Assembly: GCA_001949185.1 (NCBI GenBank)
Contig: BDGG01000002.1
Coordinates: forward strand, 7,902,772 to 7,966,771
Source: Ramazzottius varieornatus
Lineage: Eukaryota > Tardigrada > Eutardigrada > Parachela > Ramazzottiidae
Direction: 5' to 3'
Length of the DNA: 64,000 nt
This document shows positions 47,023-58,193 of the stretch, in pieces; the stretch's first letter is position 1; every line of letters begins with the position of its first letter. A program made the translations under genes and the position numbers. A model generated the notes under the pieces. That model worked only from the letters and a program-made list of their open reading frames with translations. It was not told where the DNA came from and ran no database searches.

Positions 47023-49769
47023 CTAGTAATTATAGTCGTAGGCCATATTTTGGCCGTTCTGGTCCGCAGCCTTGTAGCTGTTATGGTTGAGGAAGCTTGA
47101 TCGATCAGGCGTGTGCTGGTTCATAGCGCCACCATCCGTCACCTCTTCATCCCAGTCCTGGTATTTGGTGTAGCCGACCGTGCTGCTGTCAGTGCCGATC
47201 AACTGCTGCAATGACGTCAAGACCATGAGAATCGGGACCAATTCGAGTACTGTATTAGAAACGATTTCCGAGGTTTAAACCTTTTTTTATATGGACGTCG
47301 GTGAATGATCTCACCGAGGTCGGTTTCTCAAGCGGCGCACGTTTCCATTACTAATGTTCGAGAGAATGCGCCACTTGAAGTACTGGCATGGGCGAAACCA
47401 GTACCAACGATTTTATGGTCTGAAATTTTCTGGTCGAGCTCATAAAGGATGAAACCAACCTGGCGTTCGTCGATAACAGCGGGTGGCGGACAGCGTAGCT
47501 TGTACAGTAATGGAGCATACAGCAAGTTGATTATCCCAATGCCGTACATCATGGCGGGAAATCCCGCGTTCTTGACAATCGTCCCACTCAACGCTGGACC
47601 TGTCGAAACGTCAAATGGCATTTCAAACGAGGGCCAATATAACAACAGGTTCCCACTCAGCAAAATCCAGGGTTCTCCATTGTGGATAACATGAAGCAAA
47701 ACTGATCAGGAAAAACATTTCTTACCGATGGCGAATCCAAGGCAAAAAGCGACATCAGCGATCGCATAGACACTGCCGTAGACAGCCGTATGTCTGATAT
47801 CGACGAGGTATCCCATAATGGGCATCATAGAAGAATCCACCATTCCGATGGCAAATCCGAGTCCGGCATTGGGGACGATTAGATGACTGATGGAACCAGC
47901 CGATGGAATCTGAGGTGAAAATATATTTTTATTAGGCAAATGAGTCGAACCAGATCGCTATCCCGAGTGGCGCGCAATTCTAGTCGTTATCAATCAGCCA
48001 GTGCGCCATCCGAGTTAGCGATCTGGTTCGATTCGTATGCTCCTTTTCTTGTTCGTTTATCGGGTCCTTTACGTACGGCGAGTAGGCAGATTCCGACAAT
48101 GATCATGCCAACCATGGAAGCCAGCCAGCGACCCATCTTGTGGCCTAGCGGACCAAACAGGTTCGTTCCCAGCAGGTACGCGATGCTGGCAGGAAGGAAG
48201 GCTGAGCCGGTCTGCCATGCCGAAGCCTTGACGGTTTCCCGTAGCCATATCGGTAAAGAGGGTTCCAGCATTGCAATGCCCATGTTGGCGAACATGATCG
48301 AGCCTGCTGCGATCAAAATGTAGGGATCTTTTAGGAGGTTGAGAAGGGGAGTGGGATCTTCGGGGGCTGAAGTAACGTGCGGTCTGAGCACAGCGAGTTG
48401 AAGTACTACAACCAAAGAGACGAATATTATCACAATTTGTTTAAAATTAATTCGTTAAAGGGAATTTAAATGAAAATTATTCGAACGAAAGTTTAGTATT
48501 TTTGTCGGATACATACCGCCATCGAACAAGGCCAAAAGCGCTAGTATGACGAAAGGAACACTTTTGCCGACAAAGTCATAGAGGACGCCACCGAAAGGTG
48601 GCCCAATCAGAACACCCATGGCGAGACCTCCCAGAGCGATTCCCATGGCGTTTCCGCGTTCTCGGTCTTCCGGATATCGTTCGGCAATCATGCCCATGCC
48701 TGACACACTTGAACACGCCGAACCGATACCCTGGAGGGCTCTTGCCATGAAAAGTACGGTGTAACTTCCCGCGAAGGCGAAAACTACGAGCAAAAATGAT
48801 ATTCGGAGAACCTGAATACTGCTCGTCGTGTACATTCTGGAGTCCACTGTATGTAGGTTTCTGTCGGCAGGTTATCGAAGCTCGTTAGTTTGGACTCTAT
48901 CCTCAATTCATGCGGAAAAGATGTCTTACTTATGGTTGAAACGAACATGATGCAAAAACCGGTGAACATGGGTATGCTGTATCCAATTTTGTTGGTGAGA
49001 TGTCCGACGAAAGGGTTGGCTATTAGCTGCATACCGGCTTTGGAAGCAAAGAGGACGCCAACGCGCAAACTGACTTCCATCAGTTCTTCGTGCCGAATGA
49101 GGATATCTTCTGGCGAAAGGGTTGTGGCGTTGGTCACTGGTAACAACGTCGTGGTTTTGCGGCGAGAAGGCTTCTTGGTGGTCGAAAGTGGTGGAAATTG
49201 GAGGGTGGAAGGTAAATAGTATTGATCGGGGCGCGGTGCGTCTTCCTCATCAGCCCAAATTGGCGATGTAGCCACAGTGGCCGTCACTGGTGTCAACGTG
49301 ACAGCTATCCCACTAAAATTTCCGGCTGCGTGTTCAGGATGCTCTAATTCGTACAGATACTCCGGGATGATTGGCACTGCAAACATGGTAGGAGAGAGGT
49401 GAGAACAGCAACACCCGACGCTGCGAAAATCCTGCCCTCGCAAATGACGCATGTGCGATGGCGTAATGAAGCGCGCTATAGGCCATTACCATAAATGGTG
49501 ATCATTATTGGGAGGTTCCACAATGTTGCCAAAATATTTTCTTATGCATGGGATAACGTGAAATTCCCATAAAGGATCGCAACTTCAACTGTGTGATTTT
49601 TCTTTCGCTGTACGCTTTGTTCAAGCAAGTGAACTTTTGTAAAAATGATCTTACCAACTGTAGTGAGTAGCATGTTGTCCAGCAGCAAGGCAACGAAAAC
49701 GATGAACAAGATGAGTTTCCGGTTCTCGCCAAGTAGCTCTTGAGCTTTGTCGTAATATTCTTTGATCAT
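47023..49769 (-). CDS. VMAT: Vesicular monoamine transporter (SLC18A1/2-like), multi-exon
   Basis: This proton-coupled antiporter loads monoamines (dopamine, octopamine, serotonin, histamine) into synaptic vesicles. I start at 49769 ([18 protein letters not shown]), because the 17 residues before the first helix match the family; an in-frame Met at 49850 would add 27. Helix 1 has [12 protein letters not shown], then VPIIPEYLY. The first lumenal loop is about 100 residues and Thr/Pro-rich with N-glycosylation sites. Further on come [93 protein letters not shown] and [16 protein letters not shown]. These match VMAT rather than the acetylcholine transporter. The tail is acidic and Tyr/Asn-rich (YDYNY). 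Two hairpins lie in its introns. Confidence 0.94.
47313..47392. repeat. Palindromic hairpin repeat, copy 19
   Basis: CTCAAGCGGCGCACG pairs with ATGCGCCACTTGAAG. The outer arm CACCGAGGTCGG is partly matched by GTACTGG. It lies in a VMAT intron. Confidence 0.75.
47945..48031. repeat. Palindromic hairpin repeat, copy 20 (best full-length copy)
   Basis: The terminal arms TCGAACCAGATCGCTA and TAGCGATCTGGTTCGA are perfect complements. Inside them GAGTGGCGCGC pairs with GTGCGCCATCCGAG. This copy sets the element length at about 87 bp. Confidence 0.9.
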
Positions 49770-52100
49770 TTTGCGGTCTGATGAGGCACCACCAATCACG
49801 CTCTTCGAGAACACAACGTAGAAAACTGCCGAAAAAGATATTTCGTCCAACAGGATGTTTTCGTCAAGCCAACACGAATTTGTTACTCGTCACAAGATCG
49901 TAAGAACTTCGGCCCGGCGTCATCATTTTTGCGGGAAATCGGCGGATAAAAAATTCTTTGGAAGGAATGACCAACACCAGACGATGCGGAGGTATGAAGG
50001 CTGACGCCAGGTTCTCTGTCTGATTTAGCAGACTGGAATATCGTTGTGGATCAGGGAAACATGGATAAGTGGATAATGGCCGACTGCAAAAACAGGCATC
50101 GTTGAAGAGGCATTTTATGATGGTATGCTGTGATAATTATCCCGGATTCGGGTGGAATATGACCCTGGCTATAACGCACACTTCCCGCGTAAGCGCGGCC
50201 CTGTCGCTGCACCAGTGAGACATATCAAATATTCCAGCGGATAAACTAAACGCTGACTTTGCCATGAATCAGGAGGAAAACTGGCTGGAATTTGTTCTGG
50301 CAATCGACAGGGCATAAGAAGGGTCCCTCGAACGCAAATGGCGGCTATGGTTGTCAGATACAGCTGCCTTAATGATTAAGTACGTATCAGCGCAACTCTT
50401 CACCGTTGGCCTGTAAAACACTCGAGATCCTAAATACTGTCCCTCACTGGATGACGGCTTTGTAGAGCGAAAGGCCGTGGTACACTTTGTAAAGGGCTTA
50501 AAATAATTCATCGCGCACACCGAAGCTAGGCCCCGATTTTATGATCGATCACCGTGTGTCAACTCTTAATGCTACCCATTCCTTTCCCTTGCTTCCCTGT
50601 ATATAAATCAGGCGTCAACCTTTAATGCAAATTAGGTCCTCCCTTGCATTGCCCCCTTTTCATGACTAACTCTTATTACCCAACCGAAACTTTAAGCCGA
50701 ACTCTAGTCTGGCAAGCCAGAACGAGGGTTGAAACAGACTAAATTAGACAAACGGTTCTTTGACCATTCCAAACGTGCACCGGAATTTCCTGTCCAGCCA
50801 CGAGTCGTCAAACTTGAGAACCCTCAGCCATAGAGAGCCAGCGAGAAGTCAATGGGTCTTCAAAGCGAACTCTCATCGTTCACATTCAATTACCCAGAGT
50901 TAGAAGAGATCTTTTCAAAACTAGAAACCTGGCACAATTAGTTCTCAATTCAAGAGCTGAAAAACTAGCTGAAATTTCAGTATCATGAAATCATAAAGTT
51001 TTCTGGCCAAGTTTGCGAATAGTTTCTGGGTTTTGAGGTTATGAACGCGAGGTGAGATGCAGGATGCGCTACATCCGTATTCCCTGAAGAACCTCCATTT
51101 TGACCTGTGCAAGCGTAAGTGTTTGGACGCACTTTCCACATTCAATGCGAGATGTCGCAGTGCACACGTTTGGACAACGGTACAACGTATATTTGACAGG
51201 CGCCGGTAGTGCCCGGATGGCGACTGCCCGATCGACTATTGGTGTTTGGATATGCTTGTCGATTCTGGATAAACGATCACTTCCCCTATTTGACTATTCA
51301 TTCCAAGTGAATTACAGTAGCTGCTATCAATTGACAGGTACAACATACCTCACTTGCCGCCACACAAACCCTGGCCAGTTCCTTCCTCACGCGTCCTTCT
51401 TACACTACAAGTGCAAACAATTTTCAAACCTGCACAAAAGACACCGTTGTATACCGCAGTCTTGCACAATCGCAACTACTTTGGAAATTTAAGACAGTAG
51501 AAAGAAGCTTCACCATGCGAAGACTAATGGGAGCTAGGCCAACAAAACTTCCAAGATCGTCTCAACAAGTGGCGCACATTTCTATTGTCGTTGGCTGGAA
51601 GGGTGCGCCACTCAAGGTAACGATCTTCTGCGTTATGTTCGCCCAACCCCCGATTTATTGCTGACGGACAGTCATTGAAAGAATGGGTCTCCGTAAAATG
51701 CTCTGTAAAGCTGTGGTAAACGAATGACAGCTAGAACTCATGTCTCCATGCTGGCTATCATAACGGAATTGACCTCATCACACATCCACAATGCAATAAA
51801 ACCACACATGTGCCGGAAATCAAACTCAAAGATTGAAGATTAATGTGAACCGGTACGTTCGGTCCTTCCACCTCTAGTCTGTTGTACAGCGCATGCACGG
51901 TTTCAAGTTACGATCCAATTACGTAACTTGAACTTCCCATCACTGGGAAGGGCCAGTAGAAGGTCACTTACCAGTTCAGCTTCAGTCTGCCGCAGAAATT
52001 CCACCAATGGAGAAAATCGAGACTCGTCGAATGAGGAGGTCGAGGAGGCTCGACCGTCAAGCTTGGACGAAGAAAAAAGCAGGAAAAAGGGTTCCAGCAG
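49770..52100. other. Gene-poor interval; one hairpin and a degenerate chitin-binding-like frame
   Basis: The only features I can point to are hairpin copy 21 at 51549-51632 and a plus-strand frame at about 51340-51492. That frame contains GQFLPHASFLHYKCKQ, loosely like a CBM14 core but without the middle cysteine. A minus-strand frame ending at GTAAGT (51972) is also possible. None is strong enough to call a gene. Confidence 0.35.
51549..51632. repeat. Palindromic hairpin repeat, copy 21
   Basis: CAAGATCGTCTCAAC and AAGTGGCGCACA pair with GGTGCGCCACTCAAG and AACGATCTTCTG. It is intergenic. Confidence 0.8.
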
Positions 52101-52552
52101 ATGAAACGAGAGTCTACAGGAGCTGTCGACTTCAGCTGGTGCCTCGAAGTGAAGTGTAAATTGACATCTATACAAACATCAATGGGACAGACGACGAATC
52201 GAAGGCACGAATCAAGAACACATACAAACGACAGCGAGACGTCGGTAAAGTGCGATCAGATGTTTGCCGATGGCTCCCCAATGGAGGACTTGTTGAAGAA
52301 GTTAAGGGGAGTTAAAGAAAGAGAGTGAGTGCGGCGCGCGGCTTTCTTGGTGCGTGCTCACGGCGCATTTACTCAAGCGCCATCCATCATTGCGTTCTTT
52401 CGTCCAGAAAGTCCTCCTTGGACGTCAATGGCCGTCTTGGCCCCGACACTTTGCCGAGCAATCAACGCGGCCATTTGTGTGGACAATGTCGGCGGAATTT
52501 AATTGCGCAGCCATTGCGTGCCATTCCTGACAAGAACACCCAATTGCACTGA
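52101..52552 (+). CDS. Hypothetical protein (two exons)
   Basis: Exon 1 (52101-52322) starts MKRESTGAVDF, is hydrophilic and ends MEDLLKKLRGVKERE at a strong donor GTGAGT. Exon 2 (52408-52552) follows CGTCCAG and joins in phase (GA plus A). It encodes KSSLDVNGRLGPD and a CGQCRRN motif, and ends NTQLH. The product is 121 residues. No family is recognised. A competing minus-strand frame covers part of exon 1. The phase-matched splice pair is the main support. Confidence 0.4.
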
Positions 52553-53655
52553 TGACCATTATCGCCCCTCGCTAACATATGCACACATCAGTCGATTCCT
52601 TCTAAACCAACTGAGGGACATTACCAAGGTATCGATACTGTGTAAGGCACAGAAAAGTAACGATTTTTCTCCAGGCACACGACGAGGAAGAAAGTCTTCC
52701 CCTTCCTGGCCGAGTCGATCACGGCGGAACTCAAACTTCCGAGTATGCTATTACCGCCGCCTAAAACCTCCTCTTTGGCTTAATACGATATTTCACTCAG
52801 CACCTCACAAAACTGCCATCAGCCTATCCGGTATGGTTTTGTTACTTCCCTCCTGTTTTCCTCTTCGTCGAAGCCGGCTTTCAGGCACTGGCGCAGCCGT
52901 CTGGTCTTCCTTAACCAGAAAAAGAATAACCATCTTTTCTTTTTCTCTTCTTTGAAGTAGAGATAAGTCAAAAAGGTCAAGGCACCATCGATAGCTTTCC
53001 GGTTCAGACTGTAAAACTAGTCAGCGGTTGGGAGCGCAATCACGTCAGGTTTCCGCGATGACGTAGTGCGCGAATTCATAGGGGAAAGCCGACCGAAGGT
53101 GAGCTAAGTGAGCTAAGTGCCACCTTATTACGTGACGTAAAATGATAGACATCAGTTCTCCATGTTGCTCCCTTCCTTCCGCTTTGACCACCTTCCGGAG
53201 AAACCGGCGACGCAAGACAGCTAATGACCACTTTCTCTGGTATGACGCACATCATCAATGGGATGCGCGAGGCTCATTCGATAACCGAACATCGTCATGC
53301 GATGATCAGATGATTTATACGTGGAATCCGGCTATCCACCTGAGAAGTGAGACAGCCTTCATCAACACACAGAGCCAGGCTTCAGAAACTCGCAAATCGC
53401 AACAAGTCTCAGAATGCTCGAACTTGATCCACAATTCACCCCAAGAGACTAACAGAACGAGGAAAAGTCAATGGACACCACTCAACCATACGTTTGACTG
53501 ACCGAGATATGCGCCCGTCTCGGAGCGACCGTCGAAGCTACATATTGCAGGATCTACAGATATCCAGCCGTTGACTCGATAAGCAAATTTAGTAAATTTA
53601 TGATAGAAGTCATAGAGCTTACAGGACATCACACTGTACACAGACCGATCACACT
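52553..53655. other. Spacer without a supported gene
   Basis: I see no splice-supported frames or clear repeats here. Confidence 0.4.
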
Positions 53656-54217
53656 TTATCTCATACGCGGGCCCGATGCAAATTCGTTAATCTTCTGCAT
53701 GATGCTCTCCTTATTCATGTTGGAAAGAGGCACGGACGTTTCCGCTCCGTAACCTAAGAGGAAAAAGACTTCTTTGAGAATTCATACACGCGTATTCTTC
53801 TACAAGCCCACGAAGGAGCACCGGCGTCTCCAAGTGGCAAACGAAACTCGTACTAGAAGCACATGACGTCACAGCCTTTTGCGATCAGCAACGGACAGTC
53901 AACCGAGCAACTGCGACGCCATGAGCAAGTTGACGCGAAAAGTGGTAATGTACCATAACGAGCCCAAAGCCGTGGCTCAATTTCGCTGCATTCTCTCACA
54001 AGGATGGGTAACTCGGGATTCCGCTGCTTCAGAGGGACGTAGAAGCTCTCCATAAAATCCCTGCAATGCATCGAGCACGTCAGGAGAACGGGGAGCGAAG
54101 CTGTGCCGTGAGTTGGGTAAGAAAAGCTCACCTTGCTCCTTGGCTTGACGGCGACTTCTGGCACATGTGTATCCTCAGTTCCTTCAGTCCTGCTCCCAGC
54201 GCTCTTATTCCCGCCAT
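53656..54217 (-). CDS. NDUFA2: NADH dehydrogenase 1 alpha subcomplex subunit 2 (complex I B8 subunit)
   Basis: This is a small accessory subunit of mitochondrial complex I with a thioredoxin-like fold. Three exons on the minus strand join in phase. Exon 1 (54217-54132) runs [20 protein letters not shown] to SPSSQGAR. Exon 2 encodes [36 protein letters not shown]. Exon 3 encodes [19 protein letters not shown] and ends ASGPRMR. The product is 96 residues against 99 in human. The conserved cysteine pair (HMCQ and RECS) and PILVRE..LWARY are intact. A longer read-through frame up to 54326 is an artefact of the open first intron. Confidence 0.94.
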
Positions 54218-55164
54218 CCTTGGACAAGAGATACCTACTACTTGTCTCAAAACGGACTAAAGGAGTTAGTAAAGACTGGAACTCTGCAGAATAAAAGGAA
54301 AGAATGAAATATATATTCATGAACACTGAACAGGAATCGCCAGGTCAAGGCTGTGCCGTGCTGCGTCAAACCGTTCACGTGATAGTCGCTGCATATTCTT
54401 CAACGGCCCTAGCATGTGGTGGAGGGTTAAAGGGGTTTGCAAACTCCAGATGGGTTTAGTGGGCGATCAAGGCTGTGCCATATGTGAGCAATGTCCCACC
54501 CACCAGCCCACCCGTGCAACGAGCGTACGCACCAGGTGCGTGCAGCAGTGTGGACACAACACCCAGTCGACATTTGAAACGGTTTGGAAAGCCTTGTTCA
54601 TATCACAGACTTGTGGATTTCAAATCAATCAGTTCGCGTTGTATGCATGAGCGCGTTGGATTGCACATGCAGGTGCACGTCCTAGTGCGCTGATTTTATT
54701 TCAAGTAAGCTTCCCCAGCTTCCCCACGCACCGTCTCCATTTCCGGCTTCTCTGCCACCCGTCCCCCGAAAAACCATTAACGGATTTACAGTTTGAACGG
54801 TCGATTTGCAATTTGCATAATGCTGCAGAAATATCAACCATTAATGTTGCAAAACTACCGCGTTGACAAACAAATGTCCCGTAGAAATTAGTATAATATC
54901 GAAGTGAGCTCTTCAGAACTCGAGCTTCTGCCCTGTTTAGATTCATATCTCAAATTCTCGGTTCAGTGTTGAGGCTTCGGGTCGTAATTAAAGCTGTGGT
55001 TTTCGCGCTGTTGCAAAACCGTTTTGATCAAAATGCGCTGTGCAGTTTCAGCCGAAATGGTATGTACTCCACCCTGCTTGTTTGTTCTTCGTAGACCAGG
55101 TCACTCGTGAACAATAAAAACTTCAGCTAACCTACAAGATCCTCGGCTTCCTTATCTCGCGGTT
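54218..55164. other. Spacer before the PGRP-kinase gene
   Basis: No convincing exon. A short ATG-led exon at 55032-55058 (MRCAVSAEM, donor GTATGT) could be an alternative leader exon for the next gene. Its acceptor at 55127 would lead into the frame of the signal peptide only as untranslated sequence. Confidence 0.35.
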
Positions 55165-57935
55165 ATGCGCATTGACCTACTGGGAAATAGGACCGACCTC
55201 CTGAGATATTCCAGCCTTTTCTTTCTTATCGCGGGGTGTGGTGTAACCCAAACAACGTTTCACGGTTTGTCCAGCCAGTATCCCCTGAAAAGCTATCAAA
55301 AATTAACGACCATCACCGAACAGATGACGCACCGGGCTCCGGTTGATGAAAACTTGATCAGAGCTCGCCATCGAGCATTACACATGGCAAGGTTCGCAAA
55401 CTACATCACAGAACAGAAGTAATTTGGCCAGTGCAAGTTACTTCTGGAAGGACCATTGTTGCGATCGGCGTTTTATAATCGGGTGAAACCTCATAACTGC
55501 ATAATGGGTTCGAACTGTTCGTGGATAATTACTCGCACAGAATGGAACGCCAGGCCACCCAAGAACGTCACTATGCTTGCGCTGCCTGGTCCCCACATTG
55601 TTCTGAGCCAGACGGCAATGTCGGAGAGCCTTACTTTTGATGTCTGTAGGGCGGAAGTTCGGAAGATTCAGAACCTGCACATGGACGGAGGGACGACAAC
55701 GGGCGAAGTGTTTGACGACATTGCCATGAAGTACGGTTGGCTTCTTGCTCGTTTTTCCCAGCAATATTTGTTGATGCTCATAGTCCAGTTCTGATGATTG
55801 CATTATTGTAGCTTCCTTATCTGCGGTGATGGTACGGTTTTCGAGGGCCGGGGGTGGGCAAAAAGAGGCGCTCACCGACGAGAATGGAACGGCAAAAGTC
55901 ACTCCATTTACTTCATGGGTGATTATCGTGAAACATCTGGTATGTTCTTGAGACTTGTAATTTATTGATGATACGTTCTGCAGTAGCAATGCTCTTTGTT
56001 GTAGACAGACTTCCTCCTCGAGCTGCTCTGGACGCGGCGAGAAGGCTTATTCAATGTGGTGTCGATAGTCATTTCGTCGAGCAGAACTACACCCTGTACG
56101 GAAGCTACCTCAATGCCGGCGTCCCTGTAGCGTGCCATTGCGGTCCTATTGACAGAGAATCGCCACCATGGAATCCCGTTACTCCCTTTGCAGCTTCTAC
56201 CCCTAAGCCACAGGTTTCCATGACCGGCGATACCCGTAACGACAAGTATCTTTACGGAGTACTCGGAGGAGTTATCGGTTTTACCCTTGTGTGCCTCTTT
56301 TTCATGTGGCTCTGGAAACGACGCTCTGGAACGGTAAAACCATTGCGTCCGTTTCTCCCGTGACGACTGCTAAAAATCTCAATAATCATGGACTGTTTCC
56401 CTGTACAGCGCTTCCTCGAGAAAAAGGTCCGGCTACAGTGTGCTTGGGCGTTGATCCGCTACGAAATACCACCCAAGCATGTTTGCTTGGTTGATCCACT
56501 CGCCGGTTGGTCATTCTTCTGTTGCTTGCGCGGGACGCATAAAATGCGTCTTTTGCTTTCCTACTGGTGGTCACATGACTCATGAGATTGCTCGATGGTA
56601 ACAGGTATCACGCGACCACCAGAAGGGAGCATCAATCAAACGCATTGCATAGAGCACACTCTGATTTTATTTTCAGGTCCAGACAAATACTTGGGCAAGG
56701 GTAATTTTGGTGTTGTTGTCAAAGGCCGGCTAGTAAACTGGAGAGTGTCGGAACTGCGGACAGATTCCACTTTGATAAAGACTGCCACGGACCAGTTCGT
56801 TGCCATCAAGTTTTTGCCGGACCACAAGAAGAGCGAATGGACGATGAATAATTTCGCTCAAGAGATGGAGATGCTGATGAAGGTTGGGAGACATGTCAAC
56901 ATCGTCAACTTCATCGGAGTCGTTCTCGTGGGTAAGTGTGCGAAAGGAGTCACCAAAATGCATACTTCATTTTGTGGAAATATCTCGTGTAGGTGAACCC
57001 ATGATCGTTATGGAGTACTGTTCCCTTGGTTCTCTGGACAAGTTTCTCCGCAACCCCAACAATAACCGCCTCAATGGGCTGGACGCTACATTTGCCAAGT
57101 ACGAATTCTTTGGCAGGCGCGAAGAGTACAGGCCAAGCTGTTGCGACCTCGACAGCCGCTACATGGTCATGGAACGAACCCCGGACACACAAATCATTGC
57201 CAGCGTCGACGATCTTATTCACTTTGGATACCAAATCTGTCGTGGAATGGATTTCGTGTTTTCCCGAAACATGATCCATCGCGACCTGGCAGCTCGTAAT
57301 ATTCTTCTCAATTCGGCCATGACAGTCAAGATAGCCGACTTCGGTATGGCTCGCGACAACTCGGAGTACGTTATGCAAAGCGACACCGTAAGTCGGCCAA
57401 ACCGTCGATTTCTCACAATGTACATTTCTGGTATGGCGAGCGAAGTGTCCCTTATCTGCAGGTCGAGCTACCTCTGCGATGGCTTGCTCCTGAGTCCATA
57501 ACGCGCCGCGGCTCGTATAACATCAAATCCGACGTTTGGTCTTTCGGTGTCACTTTGTGGGAGATCTTGTCGCTGGGTCGCACTCCATATGAGGAAGAGC
57601 TGCCCAAGCTGTACTCATCCGAGCAGCTCCGCACTTTCCTTGCGTCCAACGGGAGACTGCGACAGCCGATTCGAGCCTGTGATACGGTGTAAGAGGCTTC
57701 CGACAGCGCGAACCTGGCCACTTCTTATTGTCTGAAAGCTTTCTGCCGTAGATATGGGATTATGCAAAAGTGTTGGGCGAAGGAACCAACGGACCGACCT
57801 CTCTTTGCTGAATTGACTGCGGAACTTGGCCAACTCCTTCCGCCGCACATGCAACAGGTCTACCTCAAACTGGACGAGGAGAACAGCGCCTTCAACGAAA
57901 AACTCGACAAGGATTATTACTTGACGCACTTATAA
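55165..57935 (+). CDS. Receptor tyrosine kinase with a peptidoglycan-recognition (PGRP) ectodomain
   Basis: Nine exons: 55165-55242, 55432-55730, 55812-55939, 56005-56333, 56409-56505, 56677-56931, 56993-57387, 57462-57688 and 57752-57935. All are phase-compatible (663 residues); only the first join is doubtful. Order: signal peptide ([13 protein letters not shown]). PGRP fold: [52 protein letters not shown], then [26 protein letters not shown]. Transmembrane helix ([20 protein letters not shown]) with KRR stop-transfer. Juxtamembrane IRYEIPP. Kinase: GKGNFGVV loop, VAIKF lysine, an insert of about 50 residues, [43 protein letters not shown]. All kinase catalytic residues are intact. The amidase zinc histidines of PGRP are replaced (VLSQT for IIHHT, LYGSY for YGHR), so it should bind rather than cleave. 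The exon carrying the PGRP C-terminus also carries the helix, which makes a prediction merger unlikely. AATAAA lies 48 bp past the stop. Confidence 0.87.
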
Positions 57936-58193
57936 AGAGATTCCTGTTAGCGGTCTTTGTTGAATATCTCAGACTTTTGAGAAATAAAAACGGCGTTGAG
58001 TTAGCGACCTCAAGTCACAAGGCGAAGACCGAAGAAAACACTGGACAACGGAACTAATCGCAGCAAATCGAAATAATGAAACGTAAACTCAACCTACAAG
58101 AATTAGGCACCGATCTTTAAGTAGCAAATCAAGAAAGCTAGAAGCTTGGTTTCCCATTAAAATAAAGAAAAGGGGCTCCTCTTGATAGATTTG
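57936..58193. terminator. 3' region between convergent genes
   Basis: GAAATAAAAACGG at about 57982 is a plausible poly(A) signal for the PGRP-kinase gene. The facing gene stops at 58194. Confidence 0.45.

Noticed and set aside
51903-52175. Minus-strand frame ending at a good GTAAGT donor
   Set aside because: It overlaps the plus-strand two-exon model, which has both splice sites in phase. The minus frame has no matched partner, so I kept the plus model at low confidence.
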